64,000 nt of DNA from Pseudidiomarina gelatinasegens (lineage in GTDB: Bacteria; Pseudomonadota; Gammaproteobacteria; Enterobacterales; Alteromonadaceae): NCBI RefSeq assembly GCF_004025325.1, contig NZ_RSFE01000006.1:1-64000 (forward strand), in the 5' to 3' direction. Position numbers and translations under genes: made by a program. The notes under the pieces are model-generated. The model saw only the letters and a list, made by a program, of their open reading frames with translations. It did not search any database and was not told the origin of the DNA. Positions 45,596 through 55,883 of this stretch are shown piece by piece (position 1 is the first letter of the stretch; each line of letters opens with the position of its first letter).

Positions 45596-46623
45596 AATCC
45601 ATGCAGATAAGCAAGTACTAACTCACTCAGCAATTGAGCGCACGCCATATCGCCGGCTTCACGGCCGGCCGGGTGCAAGCTCGGTGCAGCTTCGGCCAAA
45701 TGCAGATAGCGGGTGCGCGGCAGACTCGCGAGTTTCTCGACCAAGCTATAAGCATTTGCCACCGGTAATCCATTGAAGTTTATCGCACTAGCAGGAACAC
45801 CGTGCAGCGCGTCTACGTCAATTTCAACGCCTAGTGGTACGTGCCAAGCTTCGGCTTTTGCCGCCGTTGCCTCAAGCTCTAGAGTCCAATCAGTGCAATA
45901 GAGTTCGTGCACGCTGCGATAGGTAAACTCTGCATCAACCAGTTGCTTTAAACTTTCGGCGTTATTTTTCCCTTCATGCAAGCCCACCACGTGATAGTGC
46001 GCCAAGGCGCCATCCATATAGGCATAGCTAAAGCCGTTTCCGCTATGGCGACCTTCGCGAGCACGAAAATCAGCATGTGGGTCAAGATTCACCGCTCCAA
46101 CCGGTTCGCCGGATGCTTGTTGCAAAGCAGTAAGCAACGGGTATGCATTGTTATGCCCGCCACCAATAAGTATCACATCAAAACCGCCTTCAAACAGCGG
46201 CAATAGAACTTGACTAACACGCTGGTCTAAACGTTCACAAAGCTCGCGTAGCAGCGCTAACTCGCCGCTGTCCGTGTTACGAAGTGCGTCGCCCTGCTGT
46301 TGCAAATCATCGCACTGCACCTGGCCTACCATCAACAATTCATGGTCAGCAATCATCGGATTCGATTGCAACGCCAATAACCCTTTTAGAGCGGCAGAAA
46401 ACGCATGTTCAGCGCCGCCACGGCCTAAGTTTGCACGTGGCCCAATGGATTCGGGCACGCCGACGATGGCAATGCGTTGACCATTTTCCCACGCCTGCTG
46501 GATAGCCTGATGATAGGCATGAACATCAGCAATTTCAGGTAGGCAATTAACGGTTTGACCGAGGCGAACCTCGCCGCTACGTGGTGTTACCCACGCAGCG
46601 GAATCTATCGGAGTTAGAAACAT
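45577..46623 (-). CDS. hutG: Formimidoylglutamase (arginase family)
   Basis: This enzyme hydrolyses N-formimidoyl-glutamate to glutamate and formamide with two Mn ions. The 348-residue protein has the arginase-fold metal motifs [19 protein letters not shown] and GVEIDVDAL. It differs from the deformylase type (HutF plus another HutG), so the pathway yields formamide. It lies six bases after rraA in the same direction and lacks a strong ribosome site or HutC operator, so it may be read from the rraA transcript. Confidence 0.9.
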   Translation of the reverse strand: MFLTPIDSAAWVTPRSGEVRLGQTVNCLPEIADVHAYHQAIQQAWENGQRIAIVGVPESIGPRANLGRGGAEHAFSAALKGLLALQSNPMIADHELLMVGQVQCDDLQQQGDALRNTDSGELALLRELCERLDQRVSQVLLPLFEGGFDVILIGGGHNNAYPLLTALQQASGEPVGAVNLDPHADFRAREGRHSGNGFSYAYMDGALAHYHVVGLHEGKNNAESLKQLVDAEFTYRSVHELYCTDWTLELEATAAKAEAWHVPLGVEIDVDALHGVPASAINFNGLPVANAYSLVEKLASLPRTRYLHLAEAAPSLHPAGREAGDMACAQLLSELVLAYLHGFQRRAP

Positions 46624-46629
46624 AACAGG

Positions 46630-47115
46630 TTATTCAATATCAAGCGGCTCTGGGGAAATAATGATACCAGTACTGTCCGCATACAAATGGTCTTCGGGTA
46701 GGAAGGTTACACCGCCAAAGTTTACCGCAAGGTCCGCTTCACCGACGCCGTCGTTGGCTGCACCAACCGGAATTGAAGCAATCGCCATAACGCCCAAATC
46801 GAGCTCGTCGATCGCATCAACGTCACGCACGGCGCCGTAACAAATGATGCCTTCCCAGTCGTTTTCAAACGCTAAGTCAGCTACCGCAATATCAACCAAC
46901 GCACGACGGGTTGAACCGCCACCATCGATTAACAATACTTTGCCGGTACCTTGCTGCTGCACCACTTCTTCAATGATGCCTTTGTCTTCGAAGCACTTCA
47001 CGGTGACTAACTGACCGCCGAACGAAACCCGACCGCCGTAATGAATGAACATAGGTTCAACCACATCGACCATGTCAGGGTATAAGTCGCAAAGTTCTGA
47101 CGTGTTGTATTCCAT
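46630..47115 (-). CDS. rraA: Ribonuclease E regulator RraA
   Basis: The 161-residue trimeric protein binds RNase E and inhibits mRNA decay. Motifs include [41 protein letters not shown] and [21 protein letters not shown]. It lies downstream of hslU, as in E. coli though without menA between, and is read towards hutG. Confidence 0.97.
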   Translation of the reverse strand: MEYNTSELCDLYPDMVDVVEPMFIHYGGRVSFGGQLVTVKCFEDKGIIEEVVQQQGTGKVLLIDGGGSTRRALVDIAVADLAFENDWEGIICYGAVRDVDAIDELDLGVMAIASIPVGAANDGVGEADLAVNFGGVTFLPEDHLYADSTGIIISPEPLDIE

Positions 47116-47207
47116 TGCCGTACTCCATACTGTGACTTAACGTCTTGAATGTTAAGCCACAGTATAGCCCCTTATGCGCAACTGCAAAAGCGACGCGGAG
47201 CAAGCGA

Positions 47208-48545
47208 TTACAAAATAAACCGACTTAGGTCTTCGTCTTGTGCAAGTTCGCCTAAATAACGGTCCACATAGGCGCCGTCAATTTCTATCTGTTGGCCTTG
47301 TAAGTCACTGGCATTAAATGAAATTTCTTCCATCAGTCGTTCAAGCACTGTGTGTAAACGACGCGCACCAATGTTTTCGGTGGTTTCATTTACCTGAAAC
47401 GCTATTTCTGCAATTCGTTCAATTCCGTCACGGGTAAAATCTACGCCAACCCCTTCAGTGTCCATTAACGCCTTATATTGGGTGGTCAATGACGCATTCG
47501 GTTCGGTCAGAATGCGCACGAAGTCGCCGCTGGTTAGCGCTTGAAGTTCGACGCGTATCGGCAATCGCCCTTGCAATTCCGGAATCAAATCAGAAGGCTT
47601 TGACATCTGAAATGCGCCCGAAGCAATAAACAAGATATGGTCGGTTTTTACCATGCCGTGCTTGGTTGAAACTGTGGTGCCTTCAACCAATGGCAGCAAG
47701 TCACGTTGCACACCTTCGCGCGATACATCAGGGCCTGACACATCGCCACGCTTACAAATTTTGTCAATTTCATCCAGGAACACGATGCCGTTTTGCTCAA
47801 CCGAATGCAGCGCTTGTTCCTTGATGTCTTCTGGGTTCAGCATTTTGCCCGCTTCTTCTTCAATCAAGTGCTTAAATGCATCTTTGATTTTCATTTTCTT
47901 CGGTTTCGATTTGCCGCTACCGAGGTTCTGGAACATGCTCTGTAATTGCGAGGTCATTTCTTCCATGCCCGGCGGCGCCATAATCTCCACACCCATTTGG
48001 GCGGCACTAATTTCTATTTCAATTTCTTTGTCGTCCAACTGCCCTTCGCGCAGTTTCTTGCGAAACACTTGGCGGGTATTCGACTGTTCACGCGGCTGAT
48101 CCTGCTCGTCTGCCCAACCCGCTTTCTGAGCGGGTGGTAACAAGGCATCCAAAATACGTTCTTCGGCTGCATCTTCGGCACGATGACGTACTTTTTGCAT
48201 CATTTGCTCACGAGTTTGCTTTACCGCGGTGTCGGTCAGATCACGAATTATCGACTCAATTTCTTTACCAACATAGCCAACTTCTGTGAATTTCGTGGCT
48301 TCTACTTTAATGAATGGCGCGTTTGCTAGTTTCGCTAGGCGGCGTGCGATTTCCGTTTTACCCACACCAGTCGGGCCAATCATCAAGATGTTTTTTGGCG
48401 TTACTTCCTGGCGTAACTCATCATTCAATTGCATTCTGCGCCAGCGATTGCGCAATGCAACAGCAACGGCTTTTTTGGCATCGTTCTGGCCAATAATGTG
48501 GCGATTCAGTTCATCAACAATTTCACGGGGGGTCATATCAGACAT
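47208..48545 (-). CDS. hslU: HslU, ATPase subunit of the HslUV protease
   Basis: This AAA+ unfoldase feeds substrates to HslV. The 445-residue protein has Walker [16 protein letters not shown], a Walker B segment [12 protein letters not shown], the I-domain between them, and a C-terminus ending DLSRFIL, which inserts into HslV to activate it. It overlaps hslV by eight bases. Confidence 0.98.
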   Translation of the reverse strand: MSDMTPREIVDELNRHIIGQNDAKKAVAVALRNRWRRMQLNDELRQEVTPKNILMIGPTGVGKTEIARRLAKLANAPFIKVEATKFTEVGYVGKEIESIIRDLTDTAVKQTREQMMQKVRHRAEDAAEERILDALLPPAQKAGWADEQDQPREQSNTRQVFRKKLREGQLDDKEIEIEISAAQMGVEIMAPPGMEEMTSQLQSMFQNLGSGKSKPKKMKIKDAFKHLIEEEAGKMLNPEDIKEQALHSVEQNGIVFLDEIDKICKRGDVSGPDVSREGVQRDLLPLVEGTTVSTKHGMVKTDHILFIASGAFQMSKPSDLIPELQGRLPIRVELQALTSGDFVRILTEPNASLTTQYKALMDTEGVGVDFTRDGIERIAEIAFQVNETTENIGARRLHTVLERLMEEISFNASDLQGQQIEIDGAYVDRYLGELAQDEDLSRFIL

Positions 48546-49074
48546 TGCTTACTGACTCCTGTTCTTCAATAGTTTGGAAACTGTTGGTGTAGACACAAAT
48601 GTCACCTGCAATGGTCAGGGCTTTTTCAACAATCTCACGTGCGCTTAAATCGGTGTTTTCCAGTAAAGCCGTTGCCGCTGACTGGGCATACGGGCCACCC
48701 GAGCCAATCGCGATCAGGTCGTGCTCAGGCTGCACCACGTCGCCATTACCGGTAATAATTAGGGAAGTGTGTTTATCTGCCACGGCTAATAACGCCTCAA
48801 GCCGACGCAAAGCGCGGTCAGTGCGCCAGTCTTTGGCTAATTCGACCGCAGCACGCATTAAGTTGCCTTGGTGTGCTTCAAGTTTCTTTTCAAAGCGTTC
48901 GAATAAGGTGAAGGCATCCGCAGTACCACCGGCAAACCCGGCCAATACTTGGTTGTTATATAGGCGTCGCACCTTGCGTGCATTGCCTTTCATGACAGTG
49001 TTGCCAAGTGAAACTTGGCCATCGCCACCGATGACAACTTTGTCACCGCGACGGACAGATACGATAGTAGTCAC
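48538..49074 (-). CDS. hslV: HslV, peptidase subunit of the HslUV protease
   Basis: The 178-residue proteasome-like peptidase has the nucleophilic Thr exposed after Met removal ([20 protein letters not shown]), and [21 protein letters not shown]. It lies between ftsN and hslU, as in enterobacteria. A candidate heat-shock promoter lies at the end of ftsN. Confidence 0.98.
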   Translation of the reverse strand: MTTIVSVRRGDKVVIGGDGQVSLGNTVMKGNARKVRRLYNNQVLAGFAGGTADAFTLFERFEKKLEAHQGNLMRAAVELAKDWRTDRALRRLEALLAVADKHTSLIITGNGDVVQPEHDLIAIGSGGPYAQSAATALLENTDLSAREIVEKALTIAGDICVYTNSFQTIEEQESVSNV

Positions 49075-49130
49075 AAATACGTCCTCTTGGTTGCTATGCT
49101 CCAGTTATGAGGCCGTATTTGTGAAATTCA

Positions 49131-49158
49131 ATGGGGGCAGGGTTAATTCCAGTTCCAA
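49131..49158 (-). promoter_or_regulatory. Candidate sigma-32 promoter of hslVU
   Basis: On the minus strand a TTGGAA (plus-strand ttccaa 49153-49158) is followed 16 bases later by CCCCAT (plus-strand atgggg 49131-49136). The sigma-32 consensus is CTTGAA and CCCCAT with 13-17 bases between. It lies across the ftsN stop codon, about 60 bases from hslV. Confidence 0.35.
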
Positions 49159-49694
49159 ATTTGGCAACCATGAATGTTGCCGCGCTCAAGCTTATGGCGA
49201 TCGCGCTCGGCTTCGCGTTTGGTTACATAGGGGCCTAATACGACACGGTGCCAGACGCCGTTACCGCCATCAGTAGTGCGAATTAATGACTCAAGCCCAA
49301 TCATGGCAATCATTGCACGCATTTGTTCCGCATCACTTAAGTTACGGAACGAGCCGCACTGCATCAGTTTAGGCGGACCAATTTCGCGCTCAGGCACATC
49401 CACAATCACTTCCTGATTTTCCAGCACGTCTGGGTATTGGTAACGCTCTTCTGGCATATCGGGTATGGGTTTAATTTCTTGCTGCAGCTGCTTTTCTGGC
49501 ACATCCGTGACGACTGGCGCCGGATCAGTTTGATTGGATTTACCGGAAATAGTCACCAGAAACCAAACAAACCCTGCAACCAAAGCTACAGCCAACAGCA
49601 CAACCCACCACGATACTGCGGGCTTTGCGGCTTTCTTGCTCTGTTTTTTAGGCGGTGTACGTTTTGGTGGACGTTTCCGATTTGCGTAATCCAT
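49143..49694 (-). CDS. ftsN: FtsN-like cell division protein with SPOR domain
   Basis: The 183-residue bitopic protein has a basic N-terminus (RKRPPKRTPPKKQSKK), one TM (about 28-50), a linker, and a C-terminal SPOR domain (MQCGSFRNLSDAEQMRAMIAMIG to GPYVTKREAERDRHKL). SPOR binds denuded septal peptidoglycan. It is shorter than E. coli FtsN (319 residues) because of a short linker. The argS-ftsN-hslV position supports the call. Confidence 0.85.
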   Translation of the reverse strand: MDYANRKRPPKRTPPKKQSKKAAKPAVSWWVVLLAVALVAGFVWFLVTISGKSNQTDPAPVVTDVPEKQLQQEIKPIPDMPEERYQYPDVLENQEVIVDVPEREIGPPKLMQCGSFRNLSDAEQMRAMIAMIGLESLIRTTDGGNGVWHRVVLGPYVTKREAERDRHKLERGNIHGCQIWNWN

Positions 49695-49696
49695 GC

Positions 49697-51439
49697 TTAC
49701 ATCTTCTCGAGCGTTGGAATGCCTAATAAATCAAGACCTTGGCGCAATGTCTTCGCGGTAAGTGCAGCGAGCTTCAAGCGGCTTTGGCGTAAGTGTTCAT
49801 CTTCGGTTTGCAGAATCGGGCACGCTTCGTAAAAGCTTGAGAACGCGCCAGCAACATCATACAGGTAACCACACAAAAAGTGTGGCATGGCTTTATCGGA
49901 CACGTTATGTATCACTTCGTTAAAGCGCACAAGAATATTCGCCAGCGCGATTTCACGCTCGTCATTCAAACTAAATTCACCGCTGATATTATCTGGGTTT
50001 ACCCCAGCTTTACCAAAAATACTGTTCACACGTGTAAACGCATAGAGCAGATAAGGCGCGGTGTTGCCTTCAAAGCTGAGCATGGTGTCCCAGTCAAAAA
50101 TGTAATCACTGGTGCGGTTCTTAGATAGGTCAGCATACTTCACTGAGCTAATACCAACCACCTTTGCCACATGGGCCTGCTCTTCGGCACTCAGTGATGT
50201 GTTCTTACGTTGCACTTGTTCCAGCGCGCGTTTTTCTGCTTCATCGAGTAAGTCGGCAAGCTTGGTTACGCCGCCGTCACGGCTCTTGTACGGCCGCCCG
50301 TCTTTGCCCATCACCGTGCCAAAACCATAATGGTCCATTTGCAAATCTTCACGGGCAAAGCCTGCTTTTTTGGCGAGCGTGAAAATCTGCTGGAAATGCA
50401 ACCCTTGACGCTGATCGACAAAGTAAATCAAATGGTCGCCTTTAAGTACGTTCTGGCGATAACGCACTGCGGCTAAATCGGTCGTGGCATACAAATAACC
50501 ACCGCCAGACTTTTGCACGATAACCGGCAATGACTCACCATCTTTATTCTTAAATTCATCTAAAAATACGCACTGTGCACCTTGATCTTCAACCAAGAGG
50601 CCTTGTGTCTTTAAGTCTTCAACCACTTGCGCTAAGTCATCGTTATAAGCGCTCTCGGCCATAACATCTGCACGTGTCAGTTTCACTCCAAGGCGATCGT
50701 ACACTTCCTGACAATGGCTCAGGGACACATCAATAAACTGTTGCCATAGCGCCCGGCACTTCGGTTCGCCGGATTGCAGCGCAACCACAAGCTCACGCGC
50801 TCGCTTTGCAAACTCTTCGCTTTCATCAAAACGTTTTTTTGCGGCTTTATAGAAGGTTTCTAAGTTACTCAACTCCATGTCCAGTTCGGCATTGTCGAGT
50901 TCTTCCATATGCGCCAGCAACATACCAAACTGCGTACCCCAGTCACCCACGTGATTCTGGCGAATCACCTTGTGGCCAAGCAGTTCTTTAACGCGGGCAA
51001 CCGCATCGCCAATAATGGCTGAGCGCAAATGGCCCACGTGCATTTCTTTGGCAAGGTTGGGTGACGAATAGTCGATAACCACAGTTTGAGTTTCGGCAGC
51101 TGGCTGCACGCCCACATGGGCATCGGTGTAGGCATGTTCAAGCTGATCAATCAGCTGTTGCTGACTGATCGTGAAATTGATAAAGCCCGGCCCGGCAATT
51201 TCTGTTTTGGCCACAAGGCTGTTTGCAGGCAACGCACCGATTAACGCTTCTGCCAACGCGCGTGGATTCATTTTGGCGGGCTTAGCCAGCATTAACGCGA
51301 GGTTGGTGGCAAAATCGCCATGGCTTTTATCGCGGGGGCGGTCTAGCTGAATCCGAGCGTGCACGTCATTCGGCAACGTGCCTTGTTGTTGCAGGGTGGC
51401 CACGGCGGTGGCAAGTAAGGATTCCAGCTGTTCTTTCAT
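49697..51439 (-). CDS. argS: Arginyl-tRNA synthetase
   Basis: The 580-residue class I enzyme has the HIGH-type motif in [21 protein letters not shown] and the N-terminal Add-1 domain. Its KMSK-type loop is not canonical ([13 protein letters not shown]), as is usual for ArgRS. The C-terminal anticodon domain is all-helical and ends LGIPTLEKM. It is followed two bases later by ftsN, so they are probably cotranscribed. Confidence 0.98.
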   Translation of the reverse strand: MKEQLESLLATAVATLQQQGTLPNDVHARIQLDRPRDKSHGDFATNLALMLAKPAKMNPRALAEALIGALPANSLVAKTEIAGPGFINFTISQQQLIDQLEHAYTDAHVGVQPAAETQTVVIDYSSPNLAKEMHVGHLRSAIIGDAVARVKELLGHKVIRQNHVGDWGTQFGMLLAHMEELDNAELDMELSNLETFYKAAKKRFDESEEFAKRARELVVALQSGEPKCRALWQQFIDVSLSHCQEVYDRLGVKLTRADVMAESAYNDDLAQVVEDLKTQGLLVEDQGAQCVFLDEFKNKDGESLPVIVQKSGGGYLYATTDLAAVRYRQNVLKGDHLIYFVDQRQGLHFQQIFTLAKKAGFAREDLQMDHYGFGTVMGKDGRPYKSRDGGVTKLADLLDEAEKRALEQVQRKNTSLSAEEQAHVAKVVGISSVKYADLSKNRTSDYIFDWDTMLSFEGNTAPYLLYAFTRVNSIFGKAGVNPDNISGEFSLNDEREIALANILVRFNEVIHNVSDKAMPHFLCGYLYDVAGAFSSFYEACPILQTEDEHLRQSRLKLAALTAKTLRQGLDLLGIPTLEKM

Positions 51440-51566
51440 TGAGTTTTAAACCTTAAAGCGATATTAGCTATTGGATACTAGTAAGGGCGCTGCAGTCATT
51501 TTAGCTAATATCTGATAGCTAACGGCTGATAGCGCATTTGCTCGTTATTTTATCTGTTTTTTCGGA

Positions 51567-53741
51567 CTAACTGAAGTCTTGTGGGTCGATGTCTAGCGAC
51601 CAACGTACTTTTCGTAACTCCGGTAGCTTTTCTAAGTGGGGCAATACGTAGCGCAATAATTGCGCGCGTAAGCCGCGTTGCTCGGTTTGTAGCAGCAATT
51701 GATAACGGTAGCGCCCGGCGCGACGTTCCATCACCGCAGGTATTGGGCCGAGTACAATCACATCATCACGCACAGGAAATAGCTTTGCAATGCTTTCTAA
51801 AGCGGCAATAACCGCTTCGCTATTATTTGCTTCAGCGCGAAATAAAGCATGCTGACTGAATGGCGGCAAGTGCGTTAGTTGCCGCTCCCGCAATGCCGTT
51901 TCTGCAAAGTGGCTGTAGCCGTTGTTAATCAAATCTTGAATCAATTCATGTTCAGGGTGGTGCGTTTGCAGCACGACAGTACCCGGTTTACTTGCACGCC
52001 CAGCACGGCCCGCAACTTGAGTGAACATTTGTCCGAGTCGCTCCGCCGCACGAAAATCAGCACTGTAAAGCGCCCCATCGACATCAAGTAACGCGGCCAA
52101 GGTGACATCAGGAAAGTGGTGCCCTTTGGCCAGCATCTGGGTGCCCACCAAAATCGGATATTTATTATCCCGCGCGTCTTCCAGGTGCTGTTGCAAGCTT
52201 CCTTTCTTGCGGGTGCTGTCGCGGTCGATACGCAATACTGGATAGTCAGGAAACTTCTCGTGCAGGGTTTGTTCCAACTGCTCGGTGCCAACACCGCGAC
52301 CAATGAGCTGGGTCGAACCGCAGTCATGGCACTGTCTTGGAATTGGCTGCTGCGCGCCGCAATGATGACATTGTAATTGGCGCTTGCCTTGATGCACCGT
52401 GTAATAAGCATCACAGCGTCGACACTGCGCCAACCAACCGCATTCATGACACAACAGAGCGGGCGCAAAACCGCGCCGATTTAAAAACAATAAAACCTGC
52501 TGACCGGCCTTGAGATGCTCACCCATCAGTTGAATCAATGGCTGTGACAGCCCCGCTTTTAGCGGCAGATTTTTAATATCCATCAGCACATGCTTGGCGG
52601 CGATTGCTTGCCCAGCGCGCTGGCTCAATTGCAGGTGCGCATAACGCTTATTCAATGCATTATTCAGGCTTTCTAGCGACGGCGTAGCTGTACCTAAAAT
52701 TACTGGCACTTGTTCTTCATGACCGCGCATTACAGCAATGTCTCTGGCGTGATAGCGAAAGCCATCTTGCTGCTTAAGCGAGCCATCATGCTCTTCATCG
52801 ACAATAATCATGCCCAACGCTTTGCAGGGTGTGAATATTGCCGAACGCGTACCAATAATAATGGCCGCACTGCCAGCGCGCGCATCAAGCCATGCGTCAA
52901 GGCGTTCGCGATCGCTCAGGGCCGAGTGCAACATCACTACAGGCACTGCAAATCGCTTTTGGAAGCGACGCAATGTTTGTGGCGTCAGACCAATTTCCGG
53001 CACCAACACCAACACTTGTTTGCCGCGGCGCAGAACGTCTGCCATGGCTTGCAAATAAACTTCGGTTTTTCCGCTGCCGGTTACCCCTTGCAGTAAATAC
53101 GTTTGCGCCTGCTTGGCCGCGCCGATTGCTGCCACTGCAAGCGCTTGCTCAGGGTTCAACTGCAACGGTTCAGCTGCAATTTCAAACTGCCAACTTTGTG
53201 CTGCAGCGGGAATGTGCTCAACCGCTTCAACCCAGCCTTTTTCTTGCAGCGCTTTGAGTGCCGACGGCGAGTACTCTTGCATGCGAATATCGCGACTCAG
53301 CAATGCGCTTTGTTGCAATGCCGCCAACAAACGCTGTTGCTGCACCGCGCGTTTTAAATCATTCAGCGCAACTGCAGCACCCTGCTCTGTGACTTGGTAA
53401 CGGGTTGTGGCTTGGTAACTGGCGCGCTCGCCTTGGCGTAACAATACGGGTAAGGCATTTTGAATCACGTCGCCCAAGGAGTGATGATAATAGTCAGACG
53501 CCCAATTCAAGAGTTGCCACATGGGTGCCGGCCATACGGCATGCTCATCGATAACTTCAATAACGGCTTTGCGCTGGTAGCTATCATCAGGCGCACTGGC
53601 CTCACCCACGCAAACGCCAACCAGCTCACGTTTGCCAAACGGCACACGCACACGAGCCCCCACCGCAGGTAGGGTCTCACTGTCATAGTCAAAGAGGCGC
53701 GGCAATGGAACGGGCAGCGCGATTTGGATAATAAATGCCAT
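51567..53741 (-). CDS. priA: Primosomal protein N' (replication restart helicase)
   Basis: PriA reloads the replisome at stalled forks. The 724-residue protein has an N-terminal DNA-binding domain, Walker A GVTGSGKTEVYL, the DEEHDGSLKQQDG box, eight zinc-binding Cys in a cluster (CHECGWLAQCRRC to CHHC to CHDCGS), and GTQMLAKGHHFPDVTLAALLDVD. It is well separated from argS and malic enzyme. Confidence 0.97.
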   Translation of the reverse strand: MAFIIQIALPVPLPRLFDYDSETLPAVGARVRVPFGKRELVGVCVGEASAPDDSYQRKAVIEVIDEHAVWPAPMWQLLNWASDYYHHSLGDVIQNALPVLLRQGERASYQATTRYQVTEQGAAVALNDLKRAVQQQRLLAALQQSALLSRDIRMQEYSPSALKALQEKGWVEAVEHIPAAAQSWQFEIAAEPLQLNPEQALAVAAIGAAKQAQTYLLQGVTGSGKTEVYLQAMADVLRRGKQVLVLVPEIGLTPQTLRRFQKRFAVPVVMLHSALSDRERLDAWLDARAGSAAIIIGTRSAIFTPCKALGMIIVDEEHDGSLKQQDGFRYHARDIAVMRGHEEQVPVILGTATPSLESLNNALNKRYAHLQLSQRAGQAIAAKHVLMDIKNLPLKAGLSQPLIQLMGEHLKAGQQVLLFLNRRGFAPALLCHECGWLAQCRRCDAYYTVHQGKRQLQCHHCGAQQPIPRQCHDCGSTQLIGRGVGTEQLEQTLHEKFPDYPVLRIDRDSTRKKGSLQQHLEDARDNKYPILVGTQMLAKGHHFPDVTLAALLDVDGALYSADFRAAERLGQMFTQVAGRAGRASKPGTVVLQTHHPEHELIQDLINNGYSHFAETALRERQLTHLPPFSQHALFRAEANNSEAVIAALESIAKLFPVRDDVIVLGPIPAVMERRAGRYRYQLLLQTEQRGLRAQLLRYVLPHLEKLPELRKVRWSLDIDPQDFS

Positions 53742-53759
53742 GCGCCAGAGTTTACCGCG

Positions 53760-53820
53760 TTAATCGCTGATCGTTAATCGTTAATCGTTATTCGTTATTG
53801 GTTACTAACGAAGAACGGCG
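53760..53820. repeat. Intergenic repeat copy between priA and the malic enzyme gene
   Basis: The gap contains tandem atcgttaatcgtt and ttattcgtta units related to the cgaataacga units of the other repeat copies. It lacks the cgaacagcg core, so it may be a decayed member. Confidence 0.45.
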
Positions 53821-55065
53821 TTAATCCTTCATATAATTTTTGGGTAACGCGATGCGGGCGGCGCCAGAAGCTACTGCGGCTTCCGCTACTGCGCGTGAAA
53901 CGCGCGTACGCAAACGCGGGTCAAGTGGTTTTGGGATGATGTATTCAGTGCCAAATTCCAGTTTATCGACGCCTGCAGCTTTCAAAACCGCCTCTGGAAC
54001 AGGTTCTTTTGCCAAGGTGCGAATTGCTTCAACAGCGGCAAGTTTCATCTCGTCGTTAATGGCTTTTGCACGAACATCCAGCGCACCGCGGAAAATAAAC
54101 GGGAAGCACAATACGTTATTCACTTGGTTTGGATAATCTGAACGGCCGGTTGCCATGATTAAATCGTCGCGTACCGCCAGGGCAAGCTCTGGTTTAATTT
54201 CCGGATCAGGGTTCGAGCAGGCGAAAACAATTGGCTTCGCGGCCATCAGTTTTAACGCATCTGGTGACAACAGGTTAGGCCCCGACACACCAACAAACAC
54301 ATCGGCTTCTGTGATCACTTCTTCAAGTGTGCGCTTATCGGTGTTGTTGGCAAATAATGCTTTGTATTCGTTCAGGTCTTCCCGGCGAGTATGAATCACG
54401 CCTTTGGAATCCAGCATATAAATATGTTCGCGTTGCGCACCGCATTTAATCAGCAATTCCATGCATGCAATTGCCGCAGCGCCAGCACCTAGACAAACGA
54501 TTTGAGCTTTGCGTAAATCTTTGCCCTGAATCTCCAACGCATTCAAAAGGCCAGCCGCAGTTACGATGGCAGTACCATGTTGATCGTCATGGAAAATTGG
54601 CACTTCGCAACGCTCAATCAGCGCTTGTTCAATTTCAAAACATTCAGGGGCTTTAATGTCTTCGAGGTTTACACCCCCGAAACTGTCCGCAATGTTGGCC
54701 ACGGTATTAATAAAGTCTTGGGTAGTGCGATGGGTTACTTCGATATCAATCGAATCAAGCCCCGCAAAGCGCTTAAACAGTAACGCCTTGCCTTCCATAA
54801 CGGGCTTGGAGGCCATGGGGCCGAGATTACCTAATCCGAGTATCGCCGTACCGTTAGAGATAACCGCGACCATATTGCCTTTAGCGGTGTACTTATAAAC
54901 ATCGTCAGGGTTTTCGGCAATGGCTCGAACCGGCTCAGCTACGCCCGGACTATACGCTAACGCCAAGTCTTTGCTGGTTTCAGCTGGCTTGGTCAATTCA
55001 ATACTGATTTTTCCAGGGGTTGGATACGCGTGATAATCCAAAGCTTGCTTGCGAAAGTCGGTCAT
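53821..55065 (-). CDS. NAD(P)-dependent malic enzyme (MaeB-like, without PTA domain)
   Basis: The enzyme decarboxylates malate to pyruvate. The 414-residue protein has the small-type malic enzyme motifs LALAYSPGVAEPVRAI, the malate/metal site VPIFHDDQHGTAI, and the dinucleotide motif IVCLGAGAAAIAC. It lacks the phosphotransacetylase-like C-terminal domain present in E. coli MaeB, so it is the short form. A long leader with a possible sigma-70 promoter lies upstream. Confidence 0.93.
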   Translation of the reverse strand: MTDFRKQALDYHAYPTPGKISIELTKPAETSKDLALAYSPGVAEPVRAIAENPDDVYKYTAKGNMVAVISNGTAILGLGNLGPMASKPVMEGKALLFKRFAGLDSIDIEVTHRTTQDFINTVANIADSFGGVNLEDIKAPECFEIEQALIERCEVPIFHDDQHGTAIVTAAGLLNALEIQGKDLRKAQIVCLGAGAAAIACMELLIKCGAQREHIYMLDSKGVIHTRREDLNEYKALFANNTDKRTLEEVITEADVFVGVSGPNLLSPDALKLMAAKPIVFACSNPDPEIKPELALAVRDDLIMATGRSDYPNQVNNVLCFPFIFRGALDVRAKAINDEMKLAAVEAIRTLAKEPVPEAVLKAAGVDKLEFGTEYIIPKPLDPRLRTRVSRAVAEAAVASGAARIALPKNYMKD

Positions 55066-55208
55066 AATATGAGCATACCTATTTTAGATATAGAGAAAAC
55101 AGGAATAGAGAAAATAACGTCTATGAATACTCCACATTGTAGAGGGAATCCACTCAATAAGACATCTTACCTGATAATAGCTTATTAAAAGCTTTGAAGA
55201 TTTTGGAT

Positions 55209-55238
55209 TGTATAAATTGACACCATCGGTTTTTTCAA
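55209..55238 (-). promoter_or_regulatory. Candidate sigma-70 promoter for the malic enzyme gene
   Basis: On the minus strand TTGAAA (plus 55233-55238) and TATACA (plus 55209-55214) are separated by 18 bases. It would give a leader of about 140 bases. Confidence 0.4.
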
Positions 55239-55270
55239 TGAAACCGCTGGCTAGAGGGAAAGTTGGAAAT

Positions 55271-55295
55271 AAAAAAGGCGCCTTCTGGCGCCTTT
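55271..55295 (-). terminator. Intrinsic terminator after rpmE
   Basis: The arms aaaggcgcc (55274-55282) and ggcgccttt (55287-55295) pair around ttct. On the minus strand the stem is followed by a T run (plus-strand aaaaaa from 55271). It lies about 30 bases past rpmE. Confidence 0.85.
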
Positions 55296-55323
55296 CTTGT
55301 AAATCTGTGCAGAAACGTCTGAA

Positions 55324-55545
55324 TTAAGACTCTTTCTTGCCACCCAACACTGCGAAACGCTTGTTGAATTTTTCGATACGACCGCCAGTATCCATAATAC
55401 GCTGCTTACCAGTGTAGAATGGGTGACACTCTGAACATACGTCCAAGTGCAACTCGCCGCCTTTGGTTGAATTGGTCACAAAAGAATGACCACAAGAGCA
55501 TGATACGCTCAGCTCAACATATTCTGGATGAATACCTGCTTTCAT
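55324..55545 (-). CDS. rpmE: Ribosomal protein L31 (type A, zinc-binding)
   Basis: The 73-residue protein has the four Cys of the zinc form (CSCGHSF and [24 protein letters not shown]). The zinc-containing form is the one replaced by L31B in zinc starvation. No zinc-regulated paralogue is in the window. A gaggtaat site precedes the ATG. Confidence 0.98.
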   Translation of the reverse strand: MKAGIHPEYVELSVSCSCGHSFVTNSTKGGELHLDVCSECHPFYTGKQRIMDTGGRIEKFNKRFAVLGGKKES

Positions 55546-55684
55546 GGGATTACCTCGTTAGGCTGCATCGCCATCCGATCTATTGCCGGATACCATACAA
55601 ATTGTGTTTAAAAAATGCGTTGCTTTATTAATCAACGCAGCAAATTAGGGCGCGAATTATAAGCGCCAAGGGCTTTAAGATCAA

Positions 55685-55800
55685 GAGCGTTGATCGTTAT
55701 TCGTGCGCTTCGCTGTTCGTCCGTTCGGCTGCGCCTCACTATTCGTTAATCATTTACGAACAGCGCGAAGCGCGCACGAACAGCGAAGCGCACGAAACAC
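55685..55800. repeat. Long inverted repeat between rpmE and argC
   Basis: A 20-base arm at 55701-55720 (beginning tcgtgcgcttcgctg) has a perfect complement at 55776-55795. A further copy of the cgaacagcgcgaagcgcg core lies between the arms. It is the best-preserved member of the family seen also at 6937, 20350 and 53760. The unit can fold into a very stable hairpin. I see no gene in it. The rest of the 338-base gap holds the rpmE promoter region and the ARG boxes. Confidence 0.75.
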
Positions 55801-55813
55801 GAACAACGAATTA

Positions 55814-55827
55814 TGTATTTTTATTCT
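55814..55827 (+). promoter_or_regulatory. ARG box 1 (ArgR operator)
   Basis: The sequence tgtatttttattct matches the ArgR consensus TGAATWWWWATTCA at most positions. It is centred 21 bases from a second box. Confidence 0.75.
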
Positions 55828-55834
55828 TGTTTTA

Positions 55835-55848
55835 TGAATTTATATGCA
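55835..55848 (+). promoter_or_regulatory. ARG box 2 (ArgR operator)
   Basis: The sequence tgaatttatatgca is a second ARG box. The 21-base centre-to-centre distance is the normal spacing for binding of one ArgR hexamer upstream of argC. Confidence 0.75.
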
Positions 55849-55883
55849 CTATTATTCAGCCAAGTTATTTCTTAAATGGTTGA

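Noticed and set aside
55685-55800. Possible CRISPR array
   Set aside because: The repeats are inverted and unevenly spaced, with no regular spacers and no cas genes nearby.
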